In this document: in pieces, positions 22,646-32,309 of the stretch | Layout of the letters: every line of letters begins with the position of its first letter | Position numbering within the stretch: the stretch's first letter is position 1 | DNA from: Ichthyophis bannanicus | Taxonomy: Eukaryota > Chordata > Amphibia > Gymnophiona > Ichthyophiidae | Direction: 5' to 3' | Assembly (NCBI GenBank): GCA_033557465.1 | Contig: CM066037.1 | Location: 516,948,686 to 517,012,685, forward strand | DNA: 64,000 bases | The notes under the pieces: generated by a model | Databases searched by the model: none | Seen by the model: only the letters and a program-made list of their open reading frames with translations | What the model was told of the DNA's origin: nothing | Made by a program: the position numbers and the translations under genes

Positions 22646-23166
22646 AGAGAAATTAGACTTACCTGCTAATTGCTGTTCCTTAAGGAACTCCAGTTCAGTC
22701 CCGCACCTCTGGGTTGTGCATCTCCCTCCGCAGCTTGGAGACTGGGCATAACAGAATCTTGAAGTCACCTCCCACCAGCCCCCAGTTACCTATTGACAAA
22801 GCAGAACTAAAAGAGCAATAAATAAGTAACAGAATTGTTAACCAAGACCATACCTACATATCTAAATGAACTGATCCACTCCGCTAACAGAGGAGACTGT
22901 CCCCCCCCCATTGCCAGAGAAGAGAAAAATAAACTGCGCAACGGCGCACAACAAAAACGAAGCAAAAAAATAAGTTAATAGCACTTAAAAGATCCTCAAA
23001 CAAACTCCAGTTTTTGAACGCTTATACTGTATATGTTGCAAACAAATTGAATCACAAATCTGGGTGGGATCCGGGACTGAACTGGAGTTCAATGAACAAC
23101 AATTAGCAGGTAAGTCTAGTTTCTCTTTCCTTATTGTCCCTCCAGTTCAGTCCCACACCTCTGGGA
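22646..23166 (-). repeat. DIRS-2 terminal repeat plus internal complementary region
   Basis: 22646-22702 (AAGAGAAATTAGACTTACCT onward) is complementary to 23072-23128 with few mismatches. The following 23135-23166 repeats the terminal TCCAGTTCAGTCCCxCACCT words in direct orientation. The layout is identical to DIRS-1 and DIRS-3. Confidence 0.88.
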
Positions 23167-23269
23167 TGTAGCAGAGCAGTATCTTAATGGGAAGGACCTG
23201 ACAAACCAGCACGCAAAACTGCCAATCCAAAACAGGCATCTCCTGCCGTCTAAATGTCCAGACGATAAT

Positions 23270-24340
23270 GCTTACTGAAAGTATGCAATGAAGACCATGT
23301 AGCCGCCCTGCGAATCTCCACTGGTGGAATCAAAGTGTATTCTGCCCAAGAAGTAGCTTGCGCCCTGGTAGAATGTGCCCTCAAACCTACAGGGACCTGA
23401 CAACCCTGTAACATATAAGCTGAAGAAATCGCTTTGCCTACCCATCTAGAAACGGAAGCCTTTGCCGCCACTTCTCCCTTGCGCGGCCCTCCAAAAAGTA
23501 CAAATGATCCGATCTGCAAAAAGGTTTGACACTTTCAAACAACACTGAAAAACCCGCTTTACATCTAACGATTGCAGTGCACGGCCAAAGACACTGTTGT
23601 CCACCGCCTGTAAAACGGGTAAAGACACTGACTGACCTACATGAAAAGCTGAAAACTATCTTCGGTACAAAAGACGGAACCGTACGCAAAACCACCTTAT
23701 CTCGAAAAAAAAGCAAGAAAAGGTTCTCGGCAAGAAAGAGCCCACAACTGCAAAACCCGACCAGCAGAAAAGATAGCAACAAGAAAAAAAACGCCTTTAA
23801 CTTCAAATTTAACGAGGCTTAACCTAAAGGCTCAAAGGGAGCCTTTGTCAAAGCCCCCAAGACCAAGTTGAGATCTCACTCACTACTCTTCTTGGCAGAC
23901 GAAGACAAGATGCCGCCCGCAAGAAACGCAAGACATCCGAATGAGAGCCTAAAGGAATACCCTGAACCTTACCATGATAACAAGCAATAGCAGCCAGTTG
24001 TACTCCTAACGAACTAGCTGCTAAACCTTTATCAAAACCATCTTGCAAAAATGCCAACACTTCCGGAATAGAGGCCGATGTCGGTTGCCGCTTTCTTGCC
24101 TCGCACCAAGCCTCAAAGATGCACCAAACACGCACATAGGCTAAAGAAGTTGACCGCTTCCTAGCTGAAAGCAATGTGGAAATTACCACCCCGGAATATC
24201 CCTTCTTTACTAGTCTCGCAATTTCAATGGCCAAGCCATGCGAGAATCGATCCACCTGTGCCATCCGCAATGGCCCTTGAAGTAGAAGATCGTCCCGAAG
24301 CAGAAGACGCCAGGGACGACTGTCCAGAAGCCTCACTACG
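23270..24340 (-). pseudogene. DIRS-2 tyrosine recombinase
   Basis: The N-terminal part is at 23848-24336: DDLLLQGPLRMAQVDRFSHG, GLAIEIARLVKKGYSGVVIS and YVRVWCIFEAWCEAR. The C-terminal part is at 23250-23519: LRAHSTRAQATSWAEY carries the H-x-x-R pair, and LHTFSKHYRLD carries the presumed nucleophilic tyrosine. A middle piece (23438-23806) holds VVLRTVPSFVPKIV. The parts lie in different frames, so at least one frameshift separates them. The visible catalytic residues of the C-terminal half are preserved, unlike DIRS-1. Confidence 0.8.
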
Positions 24341-24375
24341 TCAGCGTATCAGTCGCCTCGGCCAATCTGGAGCTA

Positions 24376-25179
24376 TTAAAAGAATGCACCCCCGATGAGA
24401 TTCGATGCGCTGAACCACTTGGACCACGAGAGCCCAAGGAGGAAAGACAGAGCAGCCTCTCCATGGGCCACTGCTGTAGCAATGCATCTAGACCTTCGGA
24501 CATCGTTTCTCGCCTTATGCTGTAAAAACGACTCACCTTGGCTTGACCGCCAAGTCGCCATCAGATCCATAATGGGTAGACCGTACATGCGGACAATCTG
24601 AGCAAATACTTCTGCGTGAAGTTCCCACTCTCTGGGATCCACGCGCACCCGACCGAGATAGTCCGCTGTCACATTATCTACTCCTGCAATGTGCGCCGCC
24701 GATATCGCTTGAAGACAAGGTTCTACCCAATTGAACAAATCTTCCGCTTCTTTTTCTAGCGCTGAGCTGCCCGTACCGCCCTGATAGTTAACGTATGCCA
24801 CTGTGGAGGCATTGTCTGACAAGACTTGGACTGATAGCCAATCTCCTGGGTCAAACTCCCTTAGCGCCAGTACTAATCGAACTCAACTCCAGACGATTGA
24901 CCATTGAGCTTCCTGAGCACTCCAGGCTCCCTGTGCGAACAAACCCTCGCAATAAGCTCCCCAACCCGACAGGCTGGCGTCGGTCAGGACTGGAACCCAC
25001 TGTGGGTGCTCCAGAGGCATGCCAGCGGCTAAATGTTTTGGATGAAGCCACCACAGAAGGGACCCTTTCTTGACCCCCACTGGAGAGGACAGATGAGTTG
25101 TCAAGGAATCCTTTTGATGAGACCATCGACAAAGTAACGATCTCTGTAACGGCCGGATATGCACCCTTGCCCAAGGCAC
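24376..25179 (-). pseudogene. DIRS-2 RNase H-like region
   Basis: This follows the RT. Landmarks are TDASLSGWGAYCEG (about 24990-24945, from the frame 24883-25179) and VSDNASTVAYVNYQGGT-type, seen as SDNASTVAYVNYQGG at about 24820-24770. Then come AISAAHIAGVDNVTADYLGR (24711-24652) and YGLPIMDLMATW (24585-24550). They match the aspartates expected for RNase H in DIRS. Adjacent frames overlap the RT frame end, implying a frameshift near 24870-25180. Confidence 0.8.
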
Positions 25180-26356
25180 TACCTACAGAGTGGCTGCCAT
25201 CGTCCCCAGCACCTGAAGATACTGCCAGGCTGTTGGTGCAACGCATTTCAGAAACTTGCGCACCAAAATGACAAAGTTTCTGGGCCCGGAGATCCGGTAG
25301 AAACACTCGAGTGTCGAACTGAACCCCCAGATATTCTAATAACTGAGAGGGTATCAATTGGCTCTCAGCCATATTGACTACGCAACCTAGGCTTTTCAAA
25401 AACTGTACCATTCTGGTAGTAGCCTGTATACTTTCTGCTCTTGACTTCGCCCTTATGAGCCAATCATCCAGATAAGGGTGTACTAACAGCCCTTCCTTGC
25501 GCAATGCTGCCATTACCACTACCATGAGCTTGTTGAATGTTCGAGGCACTGTAGCAAGACCGAATGGTAATGCTCGAAACTGAAAATGTCCTTGAGGTAC
25601 CACAAAACGAAGGAAGCGCTGATGGACTGCTTTGATTGGAATATGTAGATACGCCTCGGCGAGGTCGAGAGACATCAGAAACTCTCCTTTCTGCACCGCC
25701 ACGATAACCAAACGTAATGTTTCCATGCGAAAATGAGGCACCCGCAAAGAACGGTTCACTCCCTTGAGATCCAGAATAGCACAAAAACACTTTCCGTCTT
25801 TCTTAGGAACCACAAAATAAATGGAGTAGCGACTGCAGCCGAGCTGGTCTGGTGGCACCAGAACCACCGCTCTCAGCTGCAACAAACGAGCGAGTGTTTC
25901 CGCAACCGCCAACGATTTGTCCAGCCCCCGGCATGGAGACTGAACAGAGGAATAGACTATCGGTCGGACGCATTCGAGAGCATACCCCTCGCGAATGATT
26001 TCCAAGGCCCATTTGTCTGACGTTATCTGGACCCAGGCTGGAAGAAACTCCTGCAACCATCCTCCTACAGGCTGAACTACTGCCTGGGCCCTCCTCACTT
26101 CATTGGGATTTCTTGAAACCTGATGAGGAATTTGCGAAACCTCTGCCCATTCCTCAAAATCCTCTAAAGGTTTGCCCCCAAGAGGGAAACCTCCCTCTTT
26201 GGAAACTACCCAACCGGGAGGTTCGAAAATGACAAAAATCGTGTGACTACCCTCGTGACTGAACTTGAACTCGACTGGAACTTGGCTTATCTTCTGGCAA
26301 ACGACCTCCCTTGGATTCTCCCAAGTCTTTGACCAACTCGTCCAAATCTTCACCAA
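24851..26356 (-). CDS. DIRS-2 reverse transcriptase, longest intact ORF
   Basis: A 501-residue open frame. Residues about 165-345 form the RT: SRYSIYFVVPKKDGK, AILDLKGVNRSLRVPHF, EFLMSLDLAEAYLHIPI, FQFRALPFGLATVP and LLVHPYLDDWLIRAKS. The catalytic YLDD is intact, as is the first palm aspartate in SLDLAEAY. After about residue 360 the frame leaves the RNase H reading, so the C-terminal 130 residues are probably out of frame and not the true protein. The first methionine is arbitrary: gag-like residues (ENPREVVCQK region) precede the RT. It copies the element's RNA in the DIRS cycle. The element as a whole is defective. Confidence 0.85.
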   Translation of the reverse strand: MVKIWTSWSKTWENPREVVCQKISQVPVEFKFSHEGSHTIFVIFEPPGWVVSKEGGFPLGGKPLEDFEEWAEVSQIPHQVSRNPNEVRRAQAVVQPVGGWLQEFLPAWVQITSDKWALEIIREGYALECVRPIVYSSVQSPCRGLDKSLAVAETLARLLQLRAVVLVPPDQLGCSRYSIYFVVPKKDGKCFCAILDLKGVNRSLRVPHFRMETLRLVIVAVQKGEFLMSLDLAEAYLHIPIKAVHQRFLRFVVPQGHFQFRALPFGLATVPRTFNKLMVVVMAALRKEGLLVHPYLDDWLIRAKSRAESIQATTRMVQFLKSLGCVVNMAESQLIPSQLLEYLGVQFDTRVFLPDLRAQKLCHFGAQVSEMRCTNSLAVSSGAGDDGSHSVGSALGKGAYPAVTEIVTLSMVSSKGFLDNSSVLSSGGQERVPSVVASSKTFSRWHASGAPTVGSSPDRRQPVGLGSLLRGFVRTGSLECSGSSMVNRLELSSISTGAKGV

Positions 26357-27425
26357 ACAAGAGCTTCTCCTTGAACGGAAGCTTGCTTAGACGAGACTTT
26401 GAGGAACTATCAGCTGCTCAATTCCGTAACCAGAGATAACGTCAAGCTGCCACAAGGAAAGCCATGCTATTAGACAGTTTTGTTTTTTGTTTTTTTTAGT
26501 GCCATCAAGTCAGTGTTGACTCATAGTGACCCAGCTACCTCTGGGTTTTCTTGGCAATGTATCACCGGAAGTAGATTACCCTCCATTGCCTCGGAAGAAA
26601 AGGCTGGCAAAGTGACTTGCCCAAGGTCACAAGGAGTACCAGTGGGAATCAAACCCTTGATCTTCTGGGTACTAGGCAGTTGCTCTAACCACTAGGCTAC
26701 TCCTCCACTCCCAGACAGTCCTCTAATGAGGTCATAATGCGGATCTGCCAGATAAGCCACCCCGGACTCTAGCTTAGTTAACGTCTGCCACCTGTTCCTG
26801 CAGCTTTTCTGCAGGAAGCTGTAAATGCTGCAACCATCTTAGACACGCTCTTGCTACCCAAGCCCCACAAATTGATGCTTGAAGAGAAAGCATTAACCTT
26901 GAAAGCCTGCTTTAACAAAGAATCCATTTTGCGATCCTGACCATCCTTTAGAGCTGCACCACCCTCTACTGGAATGGTAGTCTTCTTAGTGACCGCCGAC
27001 ACCGCGGCATCTACACAGGGTGAACAAAAGGACTCTCGCTCTCGATCTGACAAGGGATAGCGAGTCATGGACCGGACCTCCTGTAACCCCGACTCTGGAA
27101 GGTCCCACTCGTCCTGAATAATCTGCCTGACCACAGTATACTGGAAAAACCACTTGTGTCTTGTGAACTGCCTGGAAGTCTCAACCTTTTCTGTGAATGG
27201 CCCAGCCCCTCCGGGTCCTAAGGCCTGAGAGATCTGCCATAACCCCTTGCTGGCATAAACAATAGGCTTGATGGAGCAAAAGAACAAAATCTGGAGAAAA
27301 ACCAGACAGGACTCCTCCCACTACCAGAGGAGATATTGAAGGAAGTGGAACTGACGGAGTCGCCCCTTGCGGAGAGACGGAAGTCTCTAAGAGAGCACTC
27401 ACCACCTCTGAGGCCTGAGCCCCTT
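26357..27425 (-). pseudogene. DIRS-2 gag copy 2, split by a SINE
   Basis: Minus-strand blocks: LPFKEKLLFGEDLDELV-type (about 26390-26320), then beyond the SINE NLWGLGSKSVSKMVAA, TKKTTIPVEGGAALKD, SMTRYPLSDRERESF and RQIIQDEWDLPESGL (26778-27287). An N-terminal part around 27200-27420 (SPDFVLLLHQAYC) corresponds to 29150-29230 of the other copy. It joins at about 27430 to an unrelated RT reading, so this copy lacks its own leader and ITR. Confidence 0.8.
26479..26712 (-). mobile_element. tRNA-derived SINE with RTE-type tail
   Basis: On the minus strand it begins GGAGTGGAGGAGTAGCCTAG (A-box region), has a B box around 26655-26640 (GGTTTGATTCCCAC) and a CTTGGGCAAGTCACTT core. It ends with GGTCACTATGAGTCAACACT, GACTTGATGGCAC and an A-rich tail, the RTE/BovB 3' signature. 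A 7-bp duplication AGACAGT (26472-26478 and 26713-26719) flanks it. It interrupts DIRS-2 gag. Confidence 0.92.
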
Positions 27426-27429
27426 GTGC

Positions 27430-28080
27430 TCCTAATGCATGCCCTCCTTTTGCAATGCCGCCACCGCCACAACGACCATCACCTTGGTGAACGTCCTCGG
27501 GGCCGTAGCCAATCCGAACGGCAAGGCTCGGAATTGAAAATGTCCCATAGGCACCGCAAACCTGAGAATGTTTTGATGTTCCGGGCGTATTGGGATGTGC
27601 AGGTAGGCCTCTGACAGATCCAGGGAGGTGAGAAACTCCTCCTTTCATACTGCCACTATGAACGACCTCAACGTTTCCATACGAAAATGGGATACCCAGA
27701 GACACCAATTAACTCCTTTGAGATCTAAGATTGGACAAAACATCCCGTCTTTCTTTGGCACCACAAAATAAATGGAGTATCGACCTAACTCGCGTTGGTC
27801 TTGAGGAACCGGAACCAACGCCTTGAGGTCGATCAGTCTCTTGACTGTCTCCCTCACTGCAGCGCATATCAGATGACTTGCATGGGGACTAATCAAAGAA
27901 TTCTCTTACTGGCCGCTGAAACACCAAGGCATACCCCTCTTGAATGACCTCCAGCACCCACCTGTCTGATGTAATCTGGACCCAGGCAGGAAGAAACTCC
28001 CGCAGGCGCTCCAAGCCTGCCTGGGCCCGCCCGACTTCATTGGGCCTTTCACAGATTTGTGGAAGAGGACGGCACTCCAA
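27430..28080 (-). pseudogene. DIRS-2 RT N-terminal duplicate, truncated
   Basis: The minus strand shows SDRWVLEVIQEGYALVFQRP (27966-27907), GRYSIYFVVPKKDGM (27787-27743), PILDLKGVNWCLWVSHFRM (27732-27676) and then, shifted, a MGTFSIPSLAVRIG-type block matching FQFRALPFGLA. It stops near 27430, where gag copy 2 begins, before any YLDD box. It is a partial second copy of 25480-26060. Confidence 0.85.
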
Positions 28081-29285
28081 AGCCCCTTCCTGCTCCCCGA
28101 AACTCCTGTGTTCTGCTAGGAAAACGTACTCCGAGTTTGACTGAATCTAGGGTATTGGAATCTCCTACCCTCTGCTGACTTTTTGGAGCAGAGGATGACC
28201 TCCCAGGTTTTTACTTATCTTCCAGGAGACGACCCCCCTTGGATTCTCTGAGATCTTTTATTAGTTTATCCAAGTCCTCCCCAAATAGTAACTTCCCTCT
28301 AAATGGAAGCTTGCTTAGTCTGGACTTGGAAGAGCCATCCGCTGCCCAATTACGCAGCCAAAGATAACGGCAAGCCGCGACAACAGATGCCATGCTCTTC
28401 GATAGGCCCCTAAATGAGGTCATACTGGATATCCACTAGATACGCTGTTGCGGATTCCAGCCTTGCCACATCCCGGCGACAGCCTCCCCTGGTCTCCTTG
28501 CACCCTCTGAGGCCAATGAAGGGAAGCTCTCGCCACCCGTGCTCCACAAATGGCAGCTTGTATAGACAAAGCATTTACATAAAAAACCTGCTTCAACAAG
28601 GCCTCCAACTGCCTGTCCCAAGTATCCTTGAGCGCAGCACTTCCTTCTACTGGAATCGTAGTCTTTTTCGTGACAGCCGAGATGGCTGCATCCACCTTTG
28701 GGGACTTAAACAATTCTTTATCCTGGTCCACCAGGGGGTAAAGGCGTCCCATAACCCTGGAACCTTTTAAACTCGCTTCTGGCATGTCCCACTCCTCCTA
28801 GATCATTTCCCGAATAATTGTGTACCAGGAACGCTCTCTGGGTCTGCCGAAACACCTGTAACAACGGATCCTCCAAGGTAGCATCCTCTGCAGGTCCAGG
28901 TTCTGAACAGGCGGACAACCCTTGCTTGATCTTCTCTTTCTGTGATCTCTCCTTCTAGGTCCTCTATACTTCGTCGTCGAGCTCACTGTCCTCGGAGTGA
29001 CCTCCCTCCGAGTACGACGAATCCTTCTGATCCTTTACCTTTCTGATCCTCTTCGCTGGGCCGCCCGCTGTCTCCGTACTCAGGGGGGTAAAAGGTCTCT
29101 CTCCCGTGTTCCCCCCAGGGGAACCTGTTACAAGACCCCTATGTTGCCCCCCAAAAGCCTGCTGAATAAGGGTTACAAACTCTGAGGAAAAAATGGCCGC
29201 TAGCCCTTCCAGCAACACCGGCTGGGAAGCAGCGAGATCCGGAGCGGACAAGGGACCCGCCACGGGCTCGCACGGTGTCAAATCC
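28081..29285 (-). pseudogene. DIRS-2 gag copy 1
   Basis: Blocks from N to C: SQPVLLEGLAAIFSSEF (about 29225-29175), a KDQKDSSYSEGGHSEDSELD acidic stretch (29030-28970), GRLYPLVDQDKELFKSP (28748-28698), SAVTKKTTIPVEGSAALKD (28682-28626) and NWAADGSSKSRLSKLPFRGK (28355-28296) with LLFGEDLDKLI. Several frame changes occur. Similarity to gag copy 2 is close throughout. Confidence 0.82.
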
Positions 29286-30330
29286 AGGGAAGCAGGCTCC
29301 TACACATCCAGCGCAGTCCTCTGCCCCTCTGCTGCCCCAAGGAGCTCTTCATGGCCGTAGCCTCCAGCGTACACCCTCTGCAGACCCCTGACTCAGCCAA
29401 TGAACCCTTTCTAGAGCTGCAGACCAGGCAACGCAGCTTAGAAGGCATTCCTGTGACCACCACAGGTATGATCTGCTTGCGGAGCCAGACAAAAAACACA
29501 AATGCGGGGCTAATTTTGTTTTCCCAAATGTTCCAAAAAAAATAAAATAAATAAATAAAAATAAATCGAAGAACTAGCTCCTACTAGGGACCCCGAGCTA
29601 GGGAAAAAAAAAAAAAGAAAATCTGAAAATGTGCAAAACGAGGCTTCCCGGCGAAAAATGGGCCTGCCAAACACTGAGATGCAGCTCCGGCCATTCCCAC
29701 GCTGCTGACATGCAGTTGGCCCGCCGCCCGAAAAAAAACACCTCAAAACCACTGCCAACCCTCCGAATGCGGCAGTTCCTAGAGGCGCAGAGCAAGCCTT
29801 ACCTCAGGCGATTTCCCCCGAAATGCTTCCGGTGCCCCAGGGGAGTTCTTGCTCCTCTGCTCTACCGACTGGCTAGACTGTCAGTGTCGGGAGCAGAGAA
29901 GTGGTAGGAAGAGTGCAGCGCCTTGGTACATGCCGCTTGAGGGTCTTCACAGCACTGAGCAGGCACAGCTTCTGCGAGGCGCTGACTGACACTCCCTTCA
30001 GCTCCTCTACCACCGCAGTAGGATTGAGAGCCGAAGTGCCGCTCTTCCTCTGGGTCTGAGGCAGACTCCCCAGCTTCCTAAATCCCTCGGGTGAGAAAGA
30101 AAAAGGGAGGGGGGGGAGGCAAGACCTCAGAAAATCTTCCAGGCAACAAACTTCCCAAGGAAAGTACCCAGCAGATTTCCACTTATCTTCTCTTTTTTTT
30201 TTTTTTTTGAAAGACTAAAATCCTATCTATATCTTGGAGACTGAGGTAACTGGAGTGAGGCGGCGGATCCAGGAAGAGTATACCAGTTGTCATCAGAGAA
30301 AAAAAAAAAAAAAAAAGACGACGACGTGTT
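29286..30330 (-). other. DIRS-2 5' leader, no firm gene
   Basis: Sequence between gag copy 1 and the terminal repeats. It contains A- and T-rich homopolymers (for example T18 near 30191-30208 and A19 near 30298-30316) and a GA-rich patch at 30095-30125. No recognisable protein or promoter motif is seen. A leader role is inferred from position. Confidence 0.5.
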
Positions 30331-30600
30331 CTCAGTCTCCAAGCTGCTATGAGAGGTGCACAACCCAGAGGTTCGGGACTAGACTGGAGGGACGATTAGA
30401 AAGTTCCTTATTTATCACTCCAGTGAGCCCCGCACCTAGGCTCACTACCCCTTCTGCTGCTTGGAGAATGAGCACACTGGGGGCTGGTGGGAGGAGCCAG
30501 CTGTATATGAGGTGACCAAGATTCTATTATGCCCAGTCTCCAAGCTGCGGAGGGAGATGCACAACCCAGAGGTGCAGGACTGAACTGGAGGGGCGATAAG
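30331..30600. repeat. Three adjacent DIRS terminal-repeat copies
   Basis: Copy 1, 30331-30398, ends TAGACTGGAGGGACGATTA. Copy 2, 30415-30475, is inverted and begins CACTCCAGTGAGCCCCGCAC. Copy 3, 30476-30600, has the same orientation as copy 1 and is the best match to the left terminus at 22646-22790. So one ITR points inward next to a back-to-back pair. Either the outer pair is a tiny internally deleted DIRS copy or it records a circle-junction event. Confidence 0.75.
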
Positions 30601-30789
30601 GAATTAGGCATTTTACCAGTAAAATCAGCATAAGTTGCCCCACTATATAAGTCGTGGGTTCTAAGAATAAAGCGCAAGACAACACTGCTGTTTTTTCAAA
30701 ATCTAAATTTATTCTATTTCACTTTCACATTCCAATAACGCTCTTGAATAAAGTGTATAATATAGCAGCTCATTCTACATAAGATTTAT

Positions 30790-32050
30790 TCTGTATTGCT
30801 TTTGGGAAAGCCATTGAAGTCCTCATCTTTGGTGTCACTGTGAAATAGTTCTGCAATTTCAGGAACCAGTTCATTTTCATTACTATCGTCTTCATCTTCA
30901 TGATTAAAATCGGGGCTCTTTAGCATCTCAGCCTTCACAAAACTGGATTTTATCACTCATACCCCCCAAGCTGTCGCCACCTACCCGGAGACTTCTACAA
31001 AAGAAGCGTTGCACAGACGGCCGGTAGCAGTGAAACTGTGTTCTCCGTGGCCCATCCAGTTTTCCCATAGGCAACGCAACACAGCTTTGAATCTTGTTGA
31101 TAGAAATGTCAAGTGGTTGAAACATTTTTTTCGTCATACCACCAGGTATAACAGGGACAGTGTTCAGAAATCTTATTTTTCTTCTTTATGCCTTCAGAAA
31201 AATGGGTTCTCATGCTACCCATAAGTAGCGCTCTGTTTCTTGAAAAATCTGTCCAGCCGCTTACTAAAGCAGCGCTGCAGCCATTCAACATCATGCCATC
31301 ATACATCCATCCTCTCTCATTCACATCACCAATGCTGGGTGATAGAGTTTAAACATGGCATTGTTTTCCTTTTGAATATAATCATAGGTGGCAGCTCTTC
31401 CATTTGCACAGCAGGCCAGTACCACTGAAGTGTGTCTTTTCGTGAATGGTGGTTCTAATATTTATTGTTCTAACCTCCTTTTGATTGACCATTCTCCCTA
31501 ATGGGATGTCAAAAGGTTAAGGGAATCTCATCTGTATTGATTATGAAGTCCGGTGTCCCTGTGTATATGTTGATTTCTTTGTTTATAAATTCCCTGAAAG
31601 TCTGTACTTTATCCAAGAAATCAGCAGGGAGCTGCTGACACATGGGTGGTTCTTTGTCTAATGCTTAATTTATTTATTATCATAAAATTACTAGCACCAC
31701 GAATGACTAGCCTTGAATCCCTTGATATTCATTTCCCTGGCAATATGAACTGCTTTGAATTGCACCTGCACAGTGGACAGTCCATGGCCCCAGGCCCTCC
31801 ACTCTACGAAAAACTGAAGCAGACATGCTTCTAAATCAGGCCACCATGTTTTGCGGCCGTAACTTGTCTTCTTGCTGCATTTCATCAAGGTTAGTTTTCC
31901 CTGTGTCTTCCTCCAGTCTCTAATAATTTCTCAGTTATCCCAAAATTTTGCTTGGCAGTTCTATTACCATGTTCTCAGTAATGAACAATTTTCACTTTGA
32001 ATTCCAAAGTGTTTGAGTTCTGCGCCTTTGATGTCACCATTTTTACAATT
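30790..32050 (-). pseudogene. pogo-type transposase, broken
   Basis: The N-terminal helix-turn-helix is readable near 32035-31900: LEFKVKIVHY, EHGNRTAKQNFG and TEKLLE in shifting frames. Then FKAVHIAREMNIKGFKASHS (about 31760-31700), NNLSIRQRTT-like traces and a LPADFLDKVQTFREFINKE block (about 31630-31570). Next come RHTSVVLACCANGRAATYD (31440-31385), NERGWMYDGMMLN (31321-31283) and GGMTKKMFQPLDIS (31146-31100). The order matches the CENP-B-like DNA-binding plus DDE catalytic architecture of pogo/Tigger transposases. Frameshifts and stops make it inactive. The acidic tail lies near 30860-30930. Confidence 0.85.
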
Positions 32051-32309
32051 TCTGTGGGGTTAAATAAGATTTGTGTTGATGCAACTAGCATAGCAGATTT
32101 TAGTGAGTATAGACCAAGTACATACCAGTCTGCTGATCGGAGGGACAGCTTGCAAGTGCTGGACGTAGAGTCCAGGGAGAACAGCCATCCACTGCGCAGG
32201 TACGAGTATTTATATGCAGATCGAGGGATGTAGTCCACTGCGTAAATTAAATTAGATATAGGTTGCGCCATCCTCGATGTAAAAAAAATGCATCCTATAT
32301 TCTGGGAAA

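Larger units (their letters stand above)
22646..30600 (-). mobile_element. DIRS-2 complex, DIRS retrotransposon with duplicated gag/RT
   Basis: A minus-strand DIRS element about 8 kb long. Terminal repeats at 22646-22790 and 30476-30600 are inverted copies, sharing CCTCCAGTTCAGTCC, CACCTCTGGGTTGTGCATCT and CGCAGCTTGGAGACTGGGC. From high to low coordinates it has ITR copies, leader, gag copy 1, RT N-terminal copy 1 (cut), gag copy 2 (with a SINE), full RT, RNase H, recombinase and terminal repeat with ICR. The repeated gag/RT module shows the complex is a chimera of two related copies or an internal duplication. It is embedded in the pogo element. Confidence 0.85.
22594..32309 (-). mobile_element. 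pogo-type DNA transposon split by DIRS-2
   Basis: The left end after the TA at 22592-22593 reads CCGTATTTCCAGATTATATA. The right end before the TA at 32310-32311 is its approximate inverted copy (CATCCTATATTCTGGGAAA). TA target duplication is the pogo/Tc1 rule. Taking the block out rejoins the CR1 endonuclease reading. The transposase lies at 30790-32050 on the minus strand. The DIRS-2 complex occupies 22646-30600 inside the element's 3' part, so only about 1.8 kb is pogo sequence. Confidence 0.8.

Noticed and set aside
23526..23822. Lysine-rich 98-codon plus-strand ORF
   Set aside because: Antisense to DIRS-2 recombinase coding sequence.
26640..26712. tRNA gene
   Set aside because: Same head as the SINE at 51.8 kb, with a flanking 7-bp duplication and an RTE tail.
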